From contig JACQWL010000006.1 in the NCBI GenBank assembly GCA_016209255.1, positions 1 through 48,464 on the forward strand: a DNA stretch of 48,464 bases. The letters run 5' to 3'. The stretch comes from Verrucomicrobiota bacterium (GTDB lineage: Bacteria; Verrucomicrobiota; Verrucomicrobiia; Opitutales; Opitutaceae). Positions 1 through 9,745 of this stretch are shown piece after piece. The notes under the pieces were generated by a model, which was not told the origin of the DNA, ran no database searches, and worked only from the letters and a program-made list of their open reading frames with translations. Positions within the stretch are counted from its first letter, which is position 1. Every line of letters begins with the position of its first letter. The position numbers and the translations under genes are program-made.

Positions 1-258
1 GAAGGCAACCGGAACGCCGGCAAAGCCGTGGGTGAAAAAGGCGAGTCGACGACGCTGGGCCGGTCGGAGGGCTACCGGCCGCTCGTACAGGCGATTGTGA
101 CTTTCTTTCAGACCGGGATTTCTCCGGTGCCGGAGCAGGAAACAATCGAGATCATGGCCTTCATGGAGGCCGACGTACTGAGCAAGGCCCGAGGCGGCCA
201 GCCGGTGAAGATTGCGGAAGTCATGAAGCAACCGGGCGAAAAGGCCCGGAAGAACTGA
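1..258 (+). CDS. Gfo/Idh/MocA-family oxidoreductase, C-terminal fragment (truncated by window start)
   Basis: Frame 1 is open from base 1 (EGNRNAGKAVGEKGEST...). The C-terminal pattern PEQETIEIMAFMEADVLSKARGGQPVKI is typical of Verrucomicrobia Gfo/Idh/MocA proteins. Confidence 0.6.
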   Translation, partial: EGNRNAGKAVGEKGESTTLGRSEGYRPLVQAIVTFFQTGISPVPEQETIEIMAFMEADVLSKARGGQPVKIAEVMKQPGEKARKN

Positions 259-310
259 CGGGACGGGCGGCATCGTTCACTCCACCGGAAACCCAGTTCA
301 AATTCCTCGT

Positions 311-1903
311 GTGAAAACAACGAACGCCTTCACCCACGCCGTTGTTGTCGCCAGCCTGCTGTCGCTGGCTCCGGCCGCGACCCTTCTCGGCGCGCAGCCA
401 GCCAAGCGGCCCAACTTTCTCTTCATCATCACCGACGACCAAGCACCGTTCGGCCTGAAGGCCTACGAGCCGAACTCGCCGCTGCAAACGCCGGTGCTCG
501 ATCGCCTGGCCGCGGAAGGGATGACCTTTGACGCCATGCATGGCATGGGTGCATTTGTCTCCGCCGTCTGCACGCCTTCCCGTCACATGGTCATGACGGG
601 ACGCACCCTCTGGCATCTGCCGGAGAGCCTGACGTCCCGGACCTTCGTCAACTACCCCGCCGAGCGCTGCCCACCAGGGATCGAGCAGAACACCATTCCC
701 GCGGTTTTCAACCGCGCCGGCTACGCCACGATGCGCACTTGCAAGCCGGGCAACAGCTACGAGGGCGCCAACAAATTGTTCACCATCCGCCGGGACGCCG
801 ACAAACGCGGTGGCACCGACGAGACCGGCAGCGCCTGGCATGCCGAGCAGGTGCTTGATTATCTCAAGCAGCGCGACGCGGGCCGGGATGCCGCCCCATT
901 CCTAATTTACTACGGCTTCTCGCATCCCCACGACACGCGCGACGGGAAGCCCGAGCTGCTCGCCAAGTACGGCGCGGTCAATCACGCGGATCCCAACACC
1001 CTTCCGCCGGCGAACCCCAAGGCGCCCCCGCTGCCGATTAACTACCTCCCGGCCCACCCGTTCAACCAGGGCCAGCCCGGGGGACGCGACGAGACCCTGG
1101 TCAGCGGCGTGTGGGAAAGGCGCGACGAGATCACGATCCGCAACGAGATCGGGCGCTATTTCGCCTGCTGCGAAAACGTCGACCTTCAGATCGGGCGTGT
1201 CCTCGCCAAACTCAAGGGGATGGGCGAGCTGGATAACACCTACGTCTTTTTCACCGCCGACAACGGCATCGCCATCGGCCGCCACGGCCTGCAAGGGAAG
1301 CAGAACCTTTATGAACACAGCTGGCGGCTGCCTTTCGTCGTGCGAGGTCCCGGCATCAGGCCGGGATCCCGGGCCAAGGGTAACGTCTACCTGCTCGACG
1401 TACTGAGCACCCTCTGCGACCTGGCCGGCATCGCGCCTCCGGCGACGAGCGAGGGCATCAGCTTCCGACCCGTGTTGGAGGGAAAGCGCGACACCGTGCG
1501 GGACGTCCTCTATGGCGTCTTCTGCGGCGGCACGAAACCGGGCATGCGCGCGGTGAAGAAAGGGGATTGGAAACTCGTCAAATTCGATGTGCTCGACGGC
1601 GCCGTCCGCGAAACCCAGCTCTTCAACCTGGCGGAAAATCCCAACGAGCTGCTCGAACAGCACCATGATCCCAAGGTCATCGCGCTCACGGGAAACACCC
1701 CCGCGAAAAACCAGCGCAACCTGGCCGGCGATCCGCGCTACGCCGCAAGATTGGCGGAGATGGAAACGGTGCTTCTCGACGAAATGCGCCGGCACGATGA
1801 CCCCTATCGACTTTGGAACCAGCCCAAGGACGGACTGAAGGCGCCGCAGGAGGCGCCCCCGCCCCAGAAACAAGGCAAGGGACCGGCCGCTCGTAAGCTA
1901 TAA
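311..1903 (+). CDS. Sulfatase (arylsulfatase/heparan N-sulfatase-like), secreted
   Basis: Signal peptide, RPNFLFIITDDQ metal-binding start, CTPSRHMVMTGR formylglycine motif, FFTADNG; GTG start. Confidence 0.9.
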   Translation: MKTTNAFTHAVVVASLLSLAPAATLLGAQPAKRPNFLFIITDDQAPFGLKAYEPNSPLQTPVLDRLAAEGMTFDAMHGMGAFVSAVCTPSRHMVMTGRTLWHLPESLTSRTFVNYPAERCPPGIEQNTIPAVFNRAGYATMRTCKPGNSYEGANKLFTIRRDADKRGGTDETGSAWHAEQVLDYLKQRDAGRDAAPFLIYYGFSHPHDTRDGKPELLAKYGAVNHADPNTLPPANPKAPPLPINYLPAHPFNQGQPGGRDETLVSGVWERRDEITIRNEIGRYFACCENVDLQIGRVLAKLKGMGELDNTYVFFTADNGIAIGRHGLQGKQNLYEHSWRLPFVVRGPGIRPGSRAKGNVYLLDVLSTLCDLAGIAPPATSEGISFRPVLEGKRDTVRDVLYGVFCGGTKPGMRAVKKGDWKLVKFDVLDGAVRETQLFNLAENPNELLEQHHDPKVIALTGNTPAKNQRNLAGDPRYAARLAEMETVLLDEMRRHDDPYRLWNQPKDGLKAPQEAPPPQKQGKGPAARKL

Positions 1904-1975
1904 TACGGCGAATTCGGGGCCGGGAAGGGCAGTTGAGCTTTTCCCCGGTCGATTCGTCTCTATCAATGTCCATCT

Positions 1976-4366
1976 GTGGCCAACTCACCTCCAGGCAGCC
2001 CGCCGTCCGCCACGCTCACCGGCGTGCTCGAGCGGATCATCTTCCTCAACGAGGAGAATCATTACACGATCGGCGAGTTCCGGCCGGACACGCCGGCTCC
2101 AGGCGGCGTCCCAGCCGACGTCAAGGCTACGGCGGACAATTCGGCCGGCAAGCCGTCGGCCCGTCCTGAGCTAGTGACCATCGTCGGCGCGCTGCCCGGC
2201 GTGGAGTGCGGCGAGACGCTTCACCTCACCGGCGAGTGGACGCGCCACGCGCAGCACGGCGCGCAATTAAAGGTGCTCGCGTTCCGGAGCGAGCTGCCGT
2301 CCAGCGTCTACGGCATCCGCAAATACCTCGGCAGCGGGCTCGTGCCCGGCATCGGCAAGGTTTACGCCAACAAGATCGTCGACGCGTTCGGCACCGACAC
2401 CTTCCGGGTTTTGAGCGAGGAGTCCGGGCGGCTGCGCGATGTCGCCGGCATCGGCAAGAAGCGCGCGACGGCGATCAAGCAGGCCTGGGAGGAAAAGCGC
2501 ACCGAGCGCGAGCTCTACATTTTCCTGCAGACCTACGGCGTCACGCCGGGTCAGTGCGTGAAGCTGGTGAAGCATTTCGGCGGCGACGCGAAGCGCATCC
2601 TCACGACCGAGCCCTACCGGGTCGCGCGCGAGATCGAGGGCATCGGGTTCAAGACCGCCGATCGCATCGCGATCAATCTCGGGTTCGCCAACGACGCCGC
2701 GCCCCGGCTCGACGCCGGTATCATCTACGCGCTCGAGACGCTGCAGGAGGAAGGCCACACCGCCTTCCGCGAAGCCGACCTCCGCGACCACACGGCCAAC
2801 CTGCTCGAGACCGACTCCAAGCTCGTCGAGGCCCGCATCGCCGCCCTCGTCGAAGCCAAGGCGCTCGTCCGCCACCCGCCCGCCGCCGAGGACGCGACAC
2901 CCCTGCGCGCCGCCGCTCCCCTCCCCGGCTCGGGGCTCCTGCAATTGCCGCACAACGACCGCGCCGAGCAGAAAATCGCCGGCGTCGTCGCCCGGCTCAC
3001 GCGGGTGGCCAGCGGGCTGCCTCCGATCAAGGTCGATGCCGCGGTGCAGTGGGCCGAGCAGAAGGCGGGCTTCGCATTCCACGAGTTGCAGCGCGCCGGC
3101 CTGCGAAATGCGTTGAACCACAAGCTCACCATTCTCACCGGCGGACCCGGAACGGGAAAAACCACGATTCTGCGTGCGCTCGTCGAAATTCTGAAAGCGA
3201 AGAAAGTTCGCGTGCACCTCGCCGCCCCCACCGGCCGCGCCGCGCAGCGGCTGGCCGAGACGACCGGCGGCTTCGCGTCGACCATCCACCGGCTGCTCAA
3301 GTACGACGCGACGCGCGGCGGATTCACCGCGAACGAAAACTCGCCGCTCGCAACCGACTTTCTGGTCGTCGACGAGGCGTCGATGCTCGACGCCCGGCTG
3401 GCGGCGGCGCTGATGCAAGCCGTGCCTTCGCGCGCCCATCTGCTGCTCGTCGGCGACATCGACCAGCTCCCGAGCGTCGGCGCCGGCAACGTGCTGAAGG
3501 ATCTCATCGCGACCGGGCACGTGCCGGTCACGCGCCTCACCGTCATTTACCGCCAGAAGGAGCAGAGCGGCATCGTCATCACGGCCCATGCGATCAACTC
3601 CGGCGATCCGTCGCTGCCGCCCACGGTGCCCGAGGTTGCCGGCGCGCAGCCGTGGAACGATCTCACCTTCGTGGCGGCGAGCGATGCCGAGGACTGCCTC
3701 CGCAAAGTCATCCAGCTCTGCACCGAGTTCGTGCCGCGGCATTGGAAATGGTTTAGTCCGGTCAACGACGTGCAGGTGCTCGCGCCGATGCACAAGGGCA
3801 CCGCCGGCGTCGCCAATCTGAATACCCAGCTCCAGGCCGCGCTGAATTCATCGGTGGGCGGTGCGCTCCGCGCGCCGCCTGACCGCGCGCGGAGCGCACG
3901 GTCCACCCTCCGCACGGTCAACGGCGAGTATCGCCCCGGCGACAAGGTCATCCAGCTCCGCAATAATTACGAAAAAAACCTGTTCAACGGCGACATCGGC
4001 ACGGTTGTCGCGGTCGATCCCGAGACCAGTACCCTCGAGGCCGATTTCGATGGCGAGCGGCACACATTCGATCGCGGGGAGTTTGCCAACCTCGCGCTCG
4101 CCTACGCGATCAGCATCCACAAGTCGCAGGGCAGCGAGTACCCGGTGGTGATCGTGCCGCTGCTAAAGGCGCATTTCATGATGCTCCAGCGCAACCTGCT
4201 CTACACGGCGATCACGCGCGGCAAGAAGAAAGTTTTTCTCGTCGGCGAGCCCGCCGCCTACGCGATGGCTGTGCGCAACAGCGAGTCGAAGCTGCGCATC
4301 ACGCATCTGCGGGAGAAAATCATGGCGCTGACGCAACGGCCGCAATCGCCGGGGTTCGCGGGCTGA
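1976..4366 (+). CDS. recD2: ATP-dependent RecD2-like DNA helicase
   Basis: Walker A LTGGPGTGKTT, DEASMLDARL, helix-hairpin-helix repeats, C-terminal AYAISIHKSQGSEYP and LLYTAITRGKK; GTG start. Confidence 0.93.
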   Translation: MANSPPGSPPSATLTGVLERIIFLNEENHYTIGEFRPDTPAPGGVPADVKATADNSAGKPSARPELVTIVGALPGVECGETLHLTGEWTRHAQHGAQLKVLAFRSELPSSVYGIRKYLGSGLVPGIGKVYANKIVDAFGTDTFRVLSEESGRLRDVAGIGKKRATAIKQAWEEKRTERELYIFLQTYGVTPGQCVKLVKHFGGDAKRILTTEPYRVAREIEGIGFKTADRIAINLGFANDAAPRLDAGIIYALETLQEEGHTAFREADLRDHTANLLETDSKLVEARIAALVEAKALVRHPPAAEDATPLRAAAPLPGSGLLQLPHNDRAEQKIAGVVARLTRVASGLPPIKVDAAVQWAEQKAGFAFHELQRAGLRNALNHKLTILTGGPGTGKTTILRALVEILKAKKVRVHLAAPTGRAAQRLAETTGGFASTIHRLLKYDATRGGFTANENSPLATDFLVVDEASMLDARLAAALMQAVPSRAHLLLVGDIDQLPSVGAGNVLKDLIATGHVPVTRLTVIYRQKEQSGIVITAHAINSGDPSLPPTVPEVAGAQPWNDLTFVAASDAEDCLRKVIQLCTEFVPRHWKWFSPVNDVQVLAPMHKGTAGVANLNTQLQAALNSSVGGALRAPPDRARSARSTLRTVNGEYRPGDKVIQLRNNYEKNLFNGDIGTVVAVDPETSTLEADFDGERHTFDRGEFANLALAYAISIHKSQGSEYPVVIVPLLKAHFMMLQRNLLYTAITRGKKKVFLVGEPAAYAMAVRNSESKLRITHLREKIMALTQRPQSPGFAG
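3853..3907. repeat. In-frame inverted repeat inside recD2 (22-bp arms, 20/22 paired, 11-nt spacer)
   Basis: Arms 3853-3874 ggtgggcggtgcgctccgcgcg and 3886-3907 cgcgcggagcgcacggtccacc; the inner 14 bp are perfect. Confidence 0.8.
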
Positions 4367-4384
4367 CTCCAACTTGCTTTCAAG

Positions 4385-4449
4385 CTGCGGCCGAATCGGC
4401 CGGTTGCAGGAGCCTGCCCGCCCTGGTGGTGGGCCGAAGCATGCTTCGG
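4385..4449. repeat. Cluster of palindromes in the recD2 to S9 intergenic region
   Basis: cggccga-a-tcggccg, gcccgcc-N5-ggtgggc, and the perfect 16-mer ccgaagcatgcttcgg at 4434-4449. Confidence 0.6.
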
Positions 4450-4515
4450 GGGTATCCAACCCATGATGAATGAACTGAACCGAAACTTTGCCCGCGGCGC
4501 GGCGTCTGCGCTGCC

Positions 4516-6858
4516 ATGCTTGTGTCGCTGTGCCGCAAACCGGGCTGGATTCTGGCCGCCGGCCTCGTCGTGCTTCCGCTCGCGGCCGCCGAGGACGCCA
4601 CCGCCGCCCGCATCGCCCGCCTGTTTGCGCCTTTCCGCACCGACGCGGCTTCACTCTCCCCGGACGGAAAACATCTCGCGTATTCCCTGCACGAAAACGG
4701 CACGCTCGCCCTCATGCTCGTCGCGCTCGGACCCAACAAGGCGCGGCAGGTCGCGGTTTCGGCGGACTACGTCGAGCCCATGTCCGGCAACAAGGAGAAG
4801 CTCCCGTCGCGGCTGACCTACCTGCGGTGGAAAAGCGCCACGCGGCTGGTTTTTTCCGTGGACGACAACATCATCTGGGCCATCAACGCGGACGGCACCG
4901 AGCCGCGCCGGTTGATCGCCGCCCGCGATGTGCGCACGGACTGGCAGGAGAAGCGGGAGCGCAATCCGGGGTTGACCCGCGAAGGGCGAGGCGGGGGCGG
5001 CGGCGGCCAGTTCTCCCGCCGGCCCAACACGCCCGACATGGCGGCCGACACCACGCCGCCCACGGATCCGCTCGGCGGCAGTCTCAGCGAGGAAGACGCC
5101 GCTGCCGGCGTGGCCGGCCTGCCCTCCGCCGATACCGCAGACGTCTTCGGCGCCTTCGCCCTCGCCTGGAATACGGATCGCCACCCGGTCGTCGCCGAAC
5201 TGCTGGAAGACGATCCGGACAACATTCTCGTCGAAGCCCGCAGCAACACCGGGCTGCTGGACGACGCCGTGACGCTCAACGGCGCCGAGATGTCCGCCAC
5301 GCTCTTTCGCGTCAACGTGCGCACGGGCAGGTCGAAGCCGGTGGAGGACATCGATGCCGCGGGCCGACTGGTCCCGGACCGCAGCGGCCAGCCGCGGCTC
5401 GCGCTCCATTTTTTCAATACGGAGCGCCGCCTCGATTATTTCACCGGCAAACGCTGGCAGCAACTGGATGCCGCCGTGCCGGCGCTCGCCGCCGCGCCCT
5501 TCCGGTTGACGCCGGAAAACTTCCTCGGGCGGCATTCGTTTCCGCTCGGCTTCGACCGCGACACGCAGCGGCTCTACTTTGCCTCGAATGCCGACCGCGA
5601 CACGTACGGCATCTACTGCCTGAACCTGCAGACGGGGCTGCGCACGGATCTCGCGATCGAACATCAGCGACTCGATCTCGCCGACCCCGGCGACGCCCTC
5701 CGCACCGAACAGCTGGTGTATGACCGGGCGGGAAAAAAAGTTGTGGGCGTGCGGATGAATGCTCCCGCCTGGCCCACGACTGCGTGGTTCGACCCCGAGC
5801 TGAACGCCGTGCAGCAGAGTCTCGAGCGCGGCGCCCAGAAATCCGTCGTCCAAATCCTGGAATGGGATGCGAAGCGGGAGAATATCCTGGTTCATCTCGC
5901 GGGGGAAAACGATCCCGGCGCGTTCATGATTTTCCGGCGAGCCGAGGCCAAGCTGCAGGAACGTGCCCGTTGCGCGCCGGAACTTACGCCCGAGGTCCTC
6001 AACCGTTCGCTGCCGTTTTCCTTCGATGCGTCCGCCGGCCGGCGGCTCTCGGGCGTCGTGACTTATCCCCGGAGCCCGCGCCTCACTCCCCCGCCCGTGT
6101 TGATCTATTTTCATGATGGCCCGTGGGGTCGCGACGTGCCGGGTTTCAATCGCGGGGCGCAGGCGCTGGCGACGATGGGCTTCGCCGTCGTGCAGGTGAA
6201 TTATCGCGGCTCGGGCGGCTTCGGACTCCAACACCTTGCGGGGACGAAAACCGATTTCGATCGCGCAGCGGTGGACGACGCGCTGGCGGCGCTGGATTTT
6301 CTCGCCGGACAAATGCCGCTGAGCCGCCGCCTCGTCGCCGCGCTCGGCACCGGCTACGGCGGATACCTCGCGCTGCGCGCGGTCCAGCTCCATCCCGAAA
6401 AACTGCGCGCCGCGGTGGCGCTCAACGCACCGACCGATTTGCCCGTCTGGATCAACCAGCAGCCGGAGGCCTCCACCGAAGTGAGCCTGCCCGCGCCGGA
6501 TTCGTTTCGTACTGCGGTGCGCCGGGCGCTGTTTGGCACCCAATCTGCGCAGCTCAAGGCGATGTCGCCCCTGACGCACGCGGCCACGGTAAAGGCGCCG
6601 GTGCTGCTGATCCACGGGGCCAAGGATCAGATCGTGCCGCCGACCCACTCCCTGCGGATGCGCAATGCCCTGCAAAAGGCCGGCGCCACCGTTTCACATC
6701 TCGAACTCCCGAGCGAAGGCCACGCCAACTGGCGGCCGAACACCTCGACCCGCGTTTTTCGCGAGATCGAAATGTTCCTGAACGAACACATCTACAATTA
6801 CGCCGTGCGCACGGGCGAACCGACGGTGGTACCGGAGAAAATTGGGCCGGAGAAATAG
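4516..6858 (+). CDS. S9 (prolyl oligopeptidase/DPP-like) family protein with altered nucleophile motif
   Basis: Propeller plus alpha/beta hydrolase; VNYRGSGGFG, GTGYGGYLAL (canonical GGSYGGY), HGAKDQIVPP, PSEGHANW. Confidence 0.85.
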   Translation: MLVSLCRKPGWILAAGLVVLPLAAAEDATAARIARLFAPFRTDAASLSPDGKHLAYSLHENGTLALMLVALGPNKARQVAVSADYVEPMSGNKEKLPSRLTYLRWKSATRLVFSVDDNIIWAINADGTEPRRLIAARDVRTDWQEKRERNPGLTREGRGGGGGGQFSRRPNTPDMAADTTPPTDPLGGSLSEEDAAAGVAGLPSADTADVFGAFALAWNTDRHPVVAELLEDDPDNILVEARSNTGLLDDAVTLNGAEMSATLFRVNVRTGRSKPVEDIDAAGRLVPDRSGQPRLALHFFNTERRLDYFTGKRWQQLDAAVPALAAAPFRLTPENFLGRHSFPLGFDRDTQRLYFASNADRDTYGIYCLNLQTGLRTDLAIEHQRLDLADPGDALRTEQLVYDRAGKKVVGVRMNAPAWPTTAWFDPELNAVQQSLERGAQKSVVQILEWDAKRENILVHLAGENDPGAFMIFRRAEAKLQERARCAPELTPEVLNRSLPFSFDASAGRRLSGVVTYPRSPRLTPPPVLIYFHDGPWGRDVPGFNRGAQALATMGFAVVQVNYRGSGGFGLQHLAGTKTDFDRAAVDDALAALDFLAGQMPLSRRLVAALGTGYGGYLALRAVQLHPEKLRAAVALNAPTDLPVWINQQPEASTEVSLPAPDSFRTAVRRALFGTQSAQLKAMSPLTHAATVKAPVLLIHGAKDQIVPPTHSLRMRNALQKAGATVSHLELPSEGHANWRPNTSTRVFREIEMFLNEHIYNYAVRTGEPTVVPEKIGPEK

Positions 6859-6901
6859 GCGCGGATATTTTTTCCCGCGAATCACGAGGCATTTGTTCCG
6901 A

Positions 6902-6977
6902 GGTAGGAGCCTGCTGGCAGGCGATTCTCCGTGCACGAAAAACAACTTCAATCATCGCCTGCCAGCAGGCTCCTACC
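6902..6977. repeat. REPIN-like element: two inverted REP sequences with GTAG head
   Basis: Perfect 24-bp inverted repeat ggtaggagcctgctggcaggcgat (6902-6925) / atcgcctgccagcaggctcctacc (6954-6977); each arm is itself a hairpin (GCCTGC/GCAGGC). Confidence 0.85.
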
Positions 6978-7009
6978 CAAACCATCCTGCGGTGATTCGC
7001 GCCTTTTCT

Positions 7010-7723
7010 TCACGTCGCCGGCAACTCGCGAACCTTGAGATTCCGGAAGGACGCTTCGTCGTTGTGATAGGTCAGCAAGAGATGGCCGCGGACCTTTTTG
7101 CCGAAATCCTCGGTGGTCCTGAATTTCGTCTTTTGCACCTGCTCAAGGATCGCCGGGCTGCCGCACTCGTATTCCACCACCTTCGCGCCATTGAGCCAGT
7201 GCTCGACATGGTTGCCCTGGACGACGATGCGCGAGTGGTTCCATTCGCCGGACGGCCTGACCTTCTTCTTCGAGGCGTCGGGTGCGACGACGAGGTAGAA
7301 TGCCGCGGTGGTACCGTCCGCGTGATCCTTCACCGTCGAGTCATCGATCATCTGGTATTCGTGCCCAATCCCCCCGCGTTTGTCGGTGACAAAATACTTC
7401 ACGCCGTTGTTCGACTTCGGCGGCATGGCCCATTCCCACGAGAACTCGAAGTCGTCGAATGTTTGGTCCGTGATGATGTCGCCGCCCTTGGCACCGGCAA
7501 CGCACGTGAGCACGCCGTCCTTCACGACCCAGCCCTTGGCCGGCGGGCCGGGCTGTTTGACGCCATGCCAGCCGCCGAGCGACTGACCGTCGAAGAGGAG
7601 TTTCCAGCCGGCTTTCTTCTCGGCGCTCGTGAGCGTATTGAGTGGCGCGTTGGCGGCGAGAGCGGACGAAGCGACTACGAGGAGCAGCGCGACAAAACGA
7701 AGGAGCGGGCGAAGGAGTTTCAT
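7010..7723 (-). CDS. DUF1080 (3-keto-disaccharide hydrolase) domain protein, secreted
   Basis: Signal peptide then EKKAGWKLLFDGQSLGGWHG, EFSWEWAMPPKSNNGVKYFV, GEWNHSRIVVQGNHVEHWLNG. Confidence 0.88.
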   Translation of the reverse strand: MKLLRPLLRFVALLLVVASSALAANAPLNTLTSAEKKAGWKLLFDGQSLGGWHGVKQPGPPAKGWVVKDGVLTCVAGAKGGDIITDQTFDDFEFSWEWAMPPKSNNGVKYFVTDKRGGIGHEYQMIDDSTVKDHADGTTAAFYLVVAPDASKKKVRPSGEWNHSRIVVQGNHVEHWLNGAKVVEYECGSPAILEQVQKTKFRTTEDFGKKVRGHLLLTYHNDEASFRNLKVRELPAT

Positions 7724-7762
7724 GGCGCCGTTATACGCCAGCCGGCCCCAACCTTCAATCCG

Positions 7763-9745
7763 CTATTCGAGGACGCGCAAATCGAGGCGTGAGCCGTCCG
7801 CGCCGCCGATGAAGACCCGCTGCGTGGCCTTCTGGAAATCGGTCGCGCGGGCGTTGGGAATATCCATGAACTTTTGCGGGTTGCGGTCGGTCAGCGGAAA
7901 CCAGGAACTCTGCACCTGGACCATGATGCGATGGCCGCGCCGAAACGTGTGCGCGACGTCGGGCAGTTCGAAGGTGATGCGCTCGGGCTGGCCCGGCACA
8001 AAGGGCACCGGCTGCTCGAAGCTCTGCCGGTACTTGCCGCGGAACGGTTCGCCGCGCACGAGCTGCTGGTAGCTGCCCATCTTGATCGCGTTGGCCGGCT
8101 CCAGCCGGGCCGGGGCTCCCGCCACGGCTGGGGCGGCGTTGAAGTCAGGGTAATCGCCGGGGTACACATCGATGAGCTTGACGACGAAGTCGGCATCGGT
8201 GCCGGTGGTCGACACTTTCAAGTCGACGCCGATCGGGCCCATCAGCGTGACATCGCCTTCGAGCGGCTCGGTCTTGAAAACCAGCACATCGGGGCGGGTG
8301 GCGGCAAAGCGCTGATCCTCGGTCATGTAGTCCGGACGCACGGCCATTGAAACATGCGCCAGATAGGGCACGGGACGGTTGGGGTCCGCGATATACTCTT
8401 CGAAACCGGGCGGGGGAGCGGATTCCATGCTGAGCTTGCCTTCGCCAGAGAGGAACATTTTCCGCACGACGGACTGCCGCGGCGGCCAGGCGTCAAAGCG
8501 CCTCCATTGGTTCACCCCAGTCTCAAAGACCCACGCCTTGGAAAGACTGCTGTCCCCCTTGCCTTTCAGGAAATGCAGGAAGAAAGGGAACTCGATCTTC
8601 TCGCGATAGAACTGGCCCGTCTTCGAACCGAAGTTGACGTTGCCGACGCGGTCACCATCGCCCCGCGCAAAACCGCCGTGCGTCCAGGGCCCCATGACGA
8701 GCATGTTCCGGCCCACGGGCGCGTTCTTTTCCACCTCCTTGAATGTCCGGAGCGGGCCCATCGGATCCTCCTGGTCGAACCAGCCGCCCACCGTCAACAC
8801 CGCCGGCTTGATGCCTTTGAAGTGGCGCCAGATCGAGCGGGATTTCCAGAACTCCGTGTACGACGTGTTCTCCATATGCGCCGTCCAAAAGGGCTGCTGG
8901 CGCTTGAAGTACTTCTCTTCCGCATTGGCGAGGCTGCCGAGATTGAGAAAAAACTCGTACCCGTCGGGCGTGCCAAGATCGACGCCGGGCGGGGGCGGCG
9001 GGGGCGGCGACGGGTCGCCCTCGCGCTGCTTGAAGCCCTGATAAAAGCGGAAGCGATGCGCGAGCATGAAGGCGCCGTTGTGGTAGCTGTCGTCGCCAAG
9101 ATAGTAGTCGGTGACGGGGGCCTGCGGCGACACGGCGATGAGCGCAGGGTGCGCGTCGATCATCGCCGCACTGACAAAAAAACCGGGTTGCGACACGCCC
9201 CACATGCCGACCTTGCCCGAGTTGCCAGGGACGTTCTTCACCAGCCAGTCGATCGTATCGTAGGCATCGCTGGTCTCGTCGGTATCCTTGGGTCCATTCT
9301 TGATCGGCTTGTACGGACGAGTGAGCGTGAACTCACCCTCGCTCATGTAACGGCCGCGTACGTCTTGGTAGACGAAGATGAACTTATCCCTGGCGTAGAG
9401 TTCCGAGGGGCCCAGCGAAGCGGGAAACTGGTCGACGCCGTAGGGGCGCACACTATACGGCGTCCGCTGCAACATGATCGGATAGGTCTTGCCGTCGGTC
9501 TGGAAGTCCTTGGGGACATAGACAGAGGTAAAAAGCCTGACCCCGTCGCGCATCGGAATCCGGTAATCGTACTTCGAGTAGTTCTCGCGAACCGATGTGG
9601 CGGCGCTGGCGGGGCTGGTGGTTCCTGCGGGGCTGGCGGGCGGCGTTACCTGGCCAACGAGGCACGCACCGCACATCAACAGGAGACCCAGGAGCCGCAG
9701 GAGAGCGACTGCGTCCCGCAGCGAAACGCTAGGGGATGAGATCAT
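7763..9745 (-). CDS. CocE/NonD family hydrolase (X-Pro dipeptidyl-peptidase type)
   Basis: IPMRDGVRLFTSVYVPKD, YARDKFIFVYQDVRGRYMSEGEF, GMWGVSQPGF, VGGWFDQEDP, C-terminal jelly roll RRGHRIMVQVQSSWFPL. Confidence 0.88.
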   Translation of the reverse strand: MISSPSVSLRDAVALLRLLGLLLMCGACLVGQVTPPASPAGTTSPASAATSVRENYSKYDYRIPMRDGVRLFTSVYVPKDFQTDGKTYPIMLQRTPYSVRPYGVDQFPASLGPSELYARDKFIFVYQDVRGRYMSEGEFTLTRPYKPIKNGPKDTDETSDAYDTIDWLVKNVPGNSGKVGMWGVSQPGFFVSAAMIDAHPALIAVSPQAPVTDYYLGDDSYHNGAFMLAHRFRFYQGFKQREGDPSPPPPPPPGVDLGTPDGYEFFLNLGSLANAEEKYFKRQQPFWTAHMENTSYTEFWKSRSIWRHFKGIKPAVLTVGGWFDQEDPMGPLRTFKEVEKNAPVGRNMLVMGPWTHGGFARGDGDRVGNVNFGSKTGQFYREKIEFPFFLHFLKGKGDSSLSKAWVFETGVNQWRRFDAWPPRQSVVRKMFLSGEGKLSMESAPPPGFEEYIADPNRPVPYLAHVSMAVRPDYMTEDQRFAATRPDVLVFKTEPLEGDVTLMGPIGVDLKVSTTGTDADFVVKLIDVYPGDYPDFNAAPAVAGAPARLEPANAIKMGSYQQLVRGEPFRGKYRQSFEQPVPFVPGQPERITFELPDVAHTFRRGHRIMVQVQSSWFPLTDRNPQKFMDIPNARATDFQKATQRVFIGGADGSRLDLRVLE

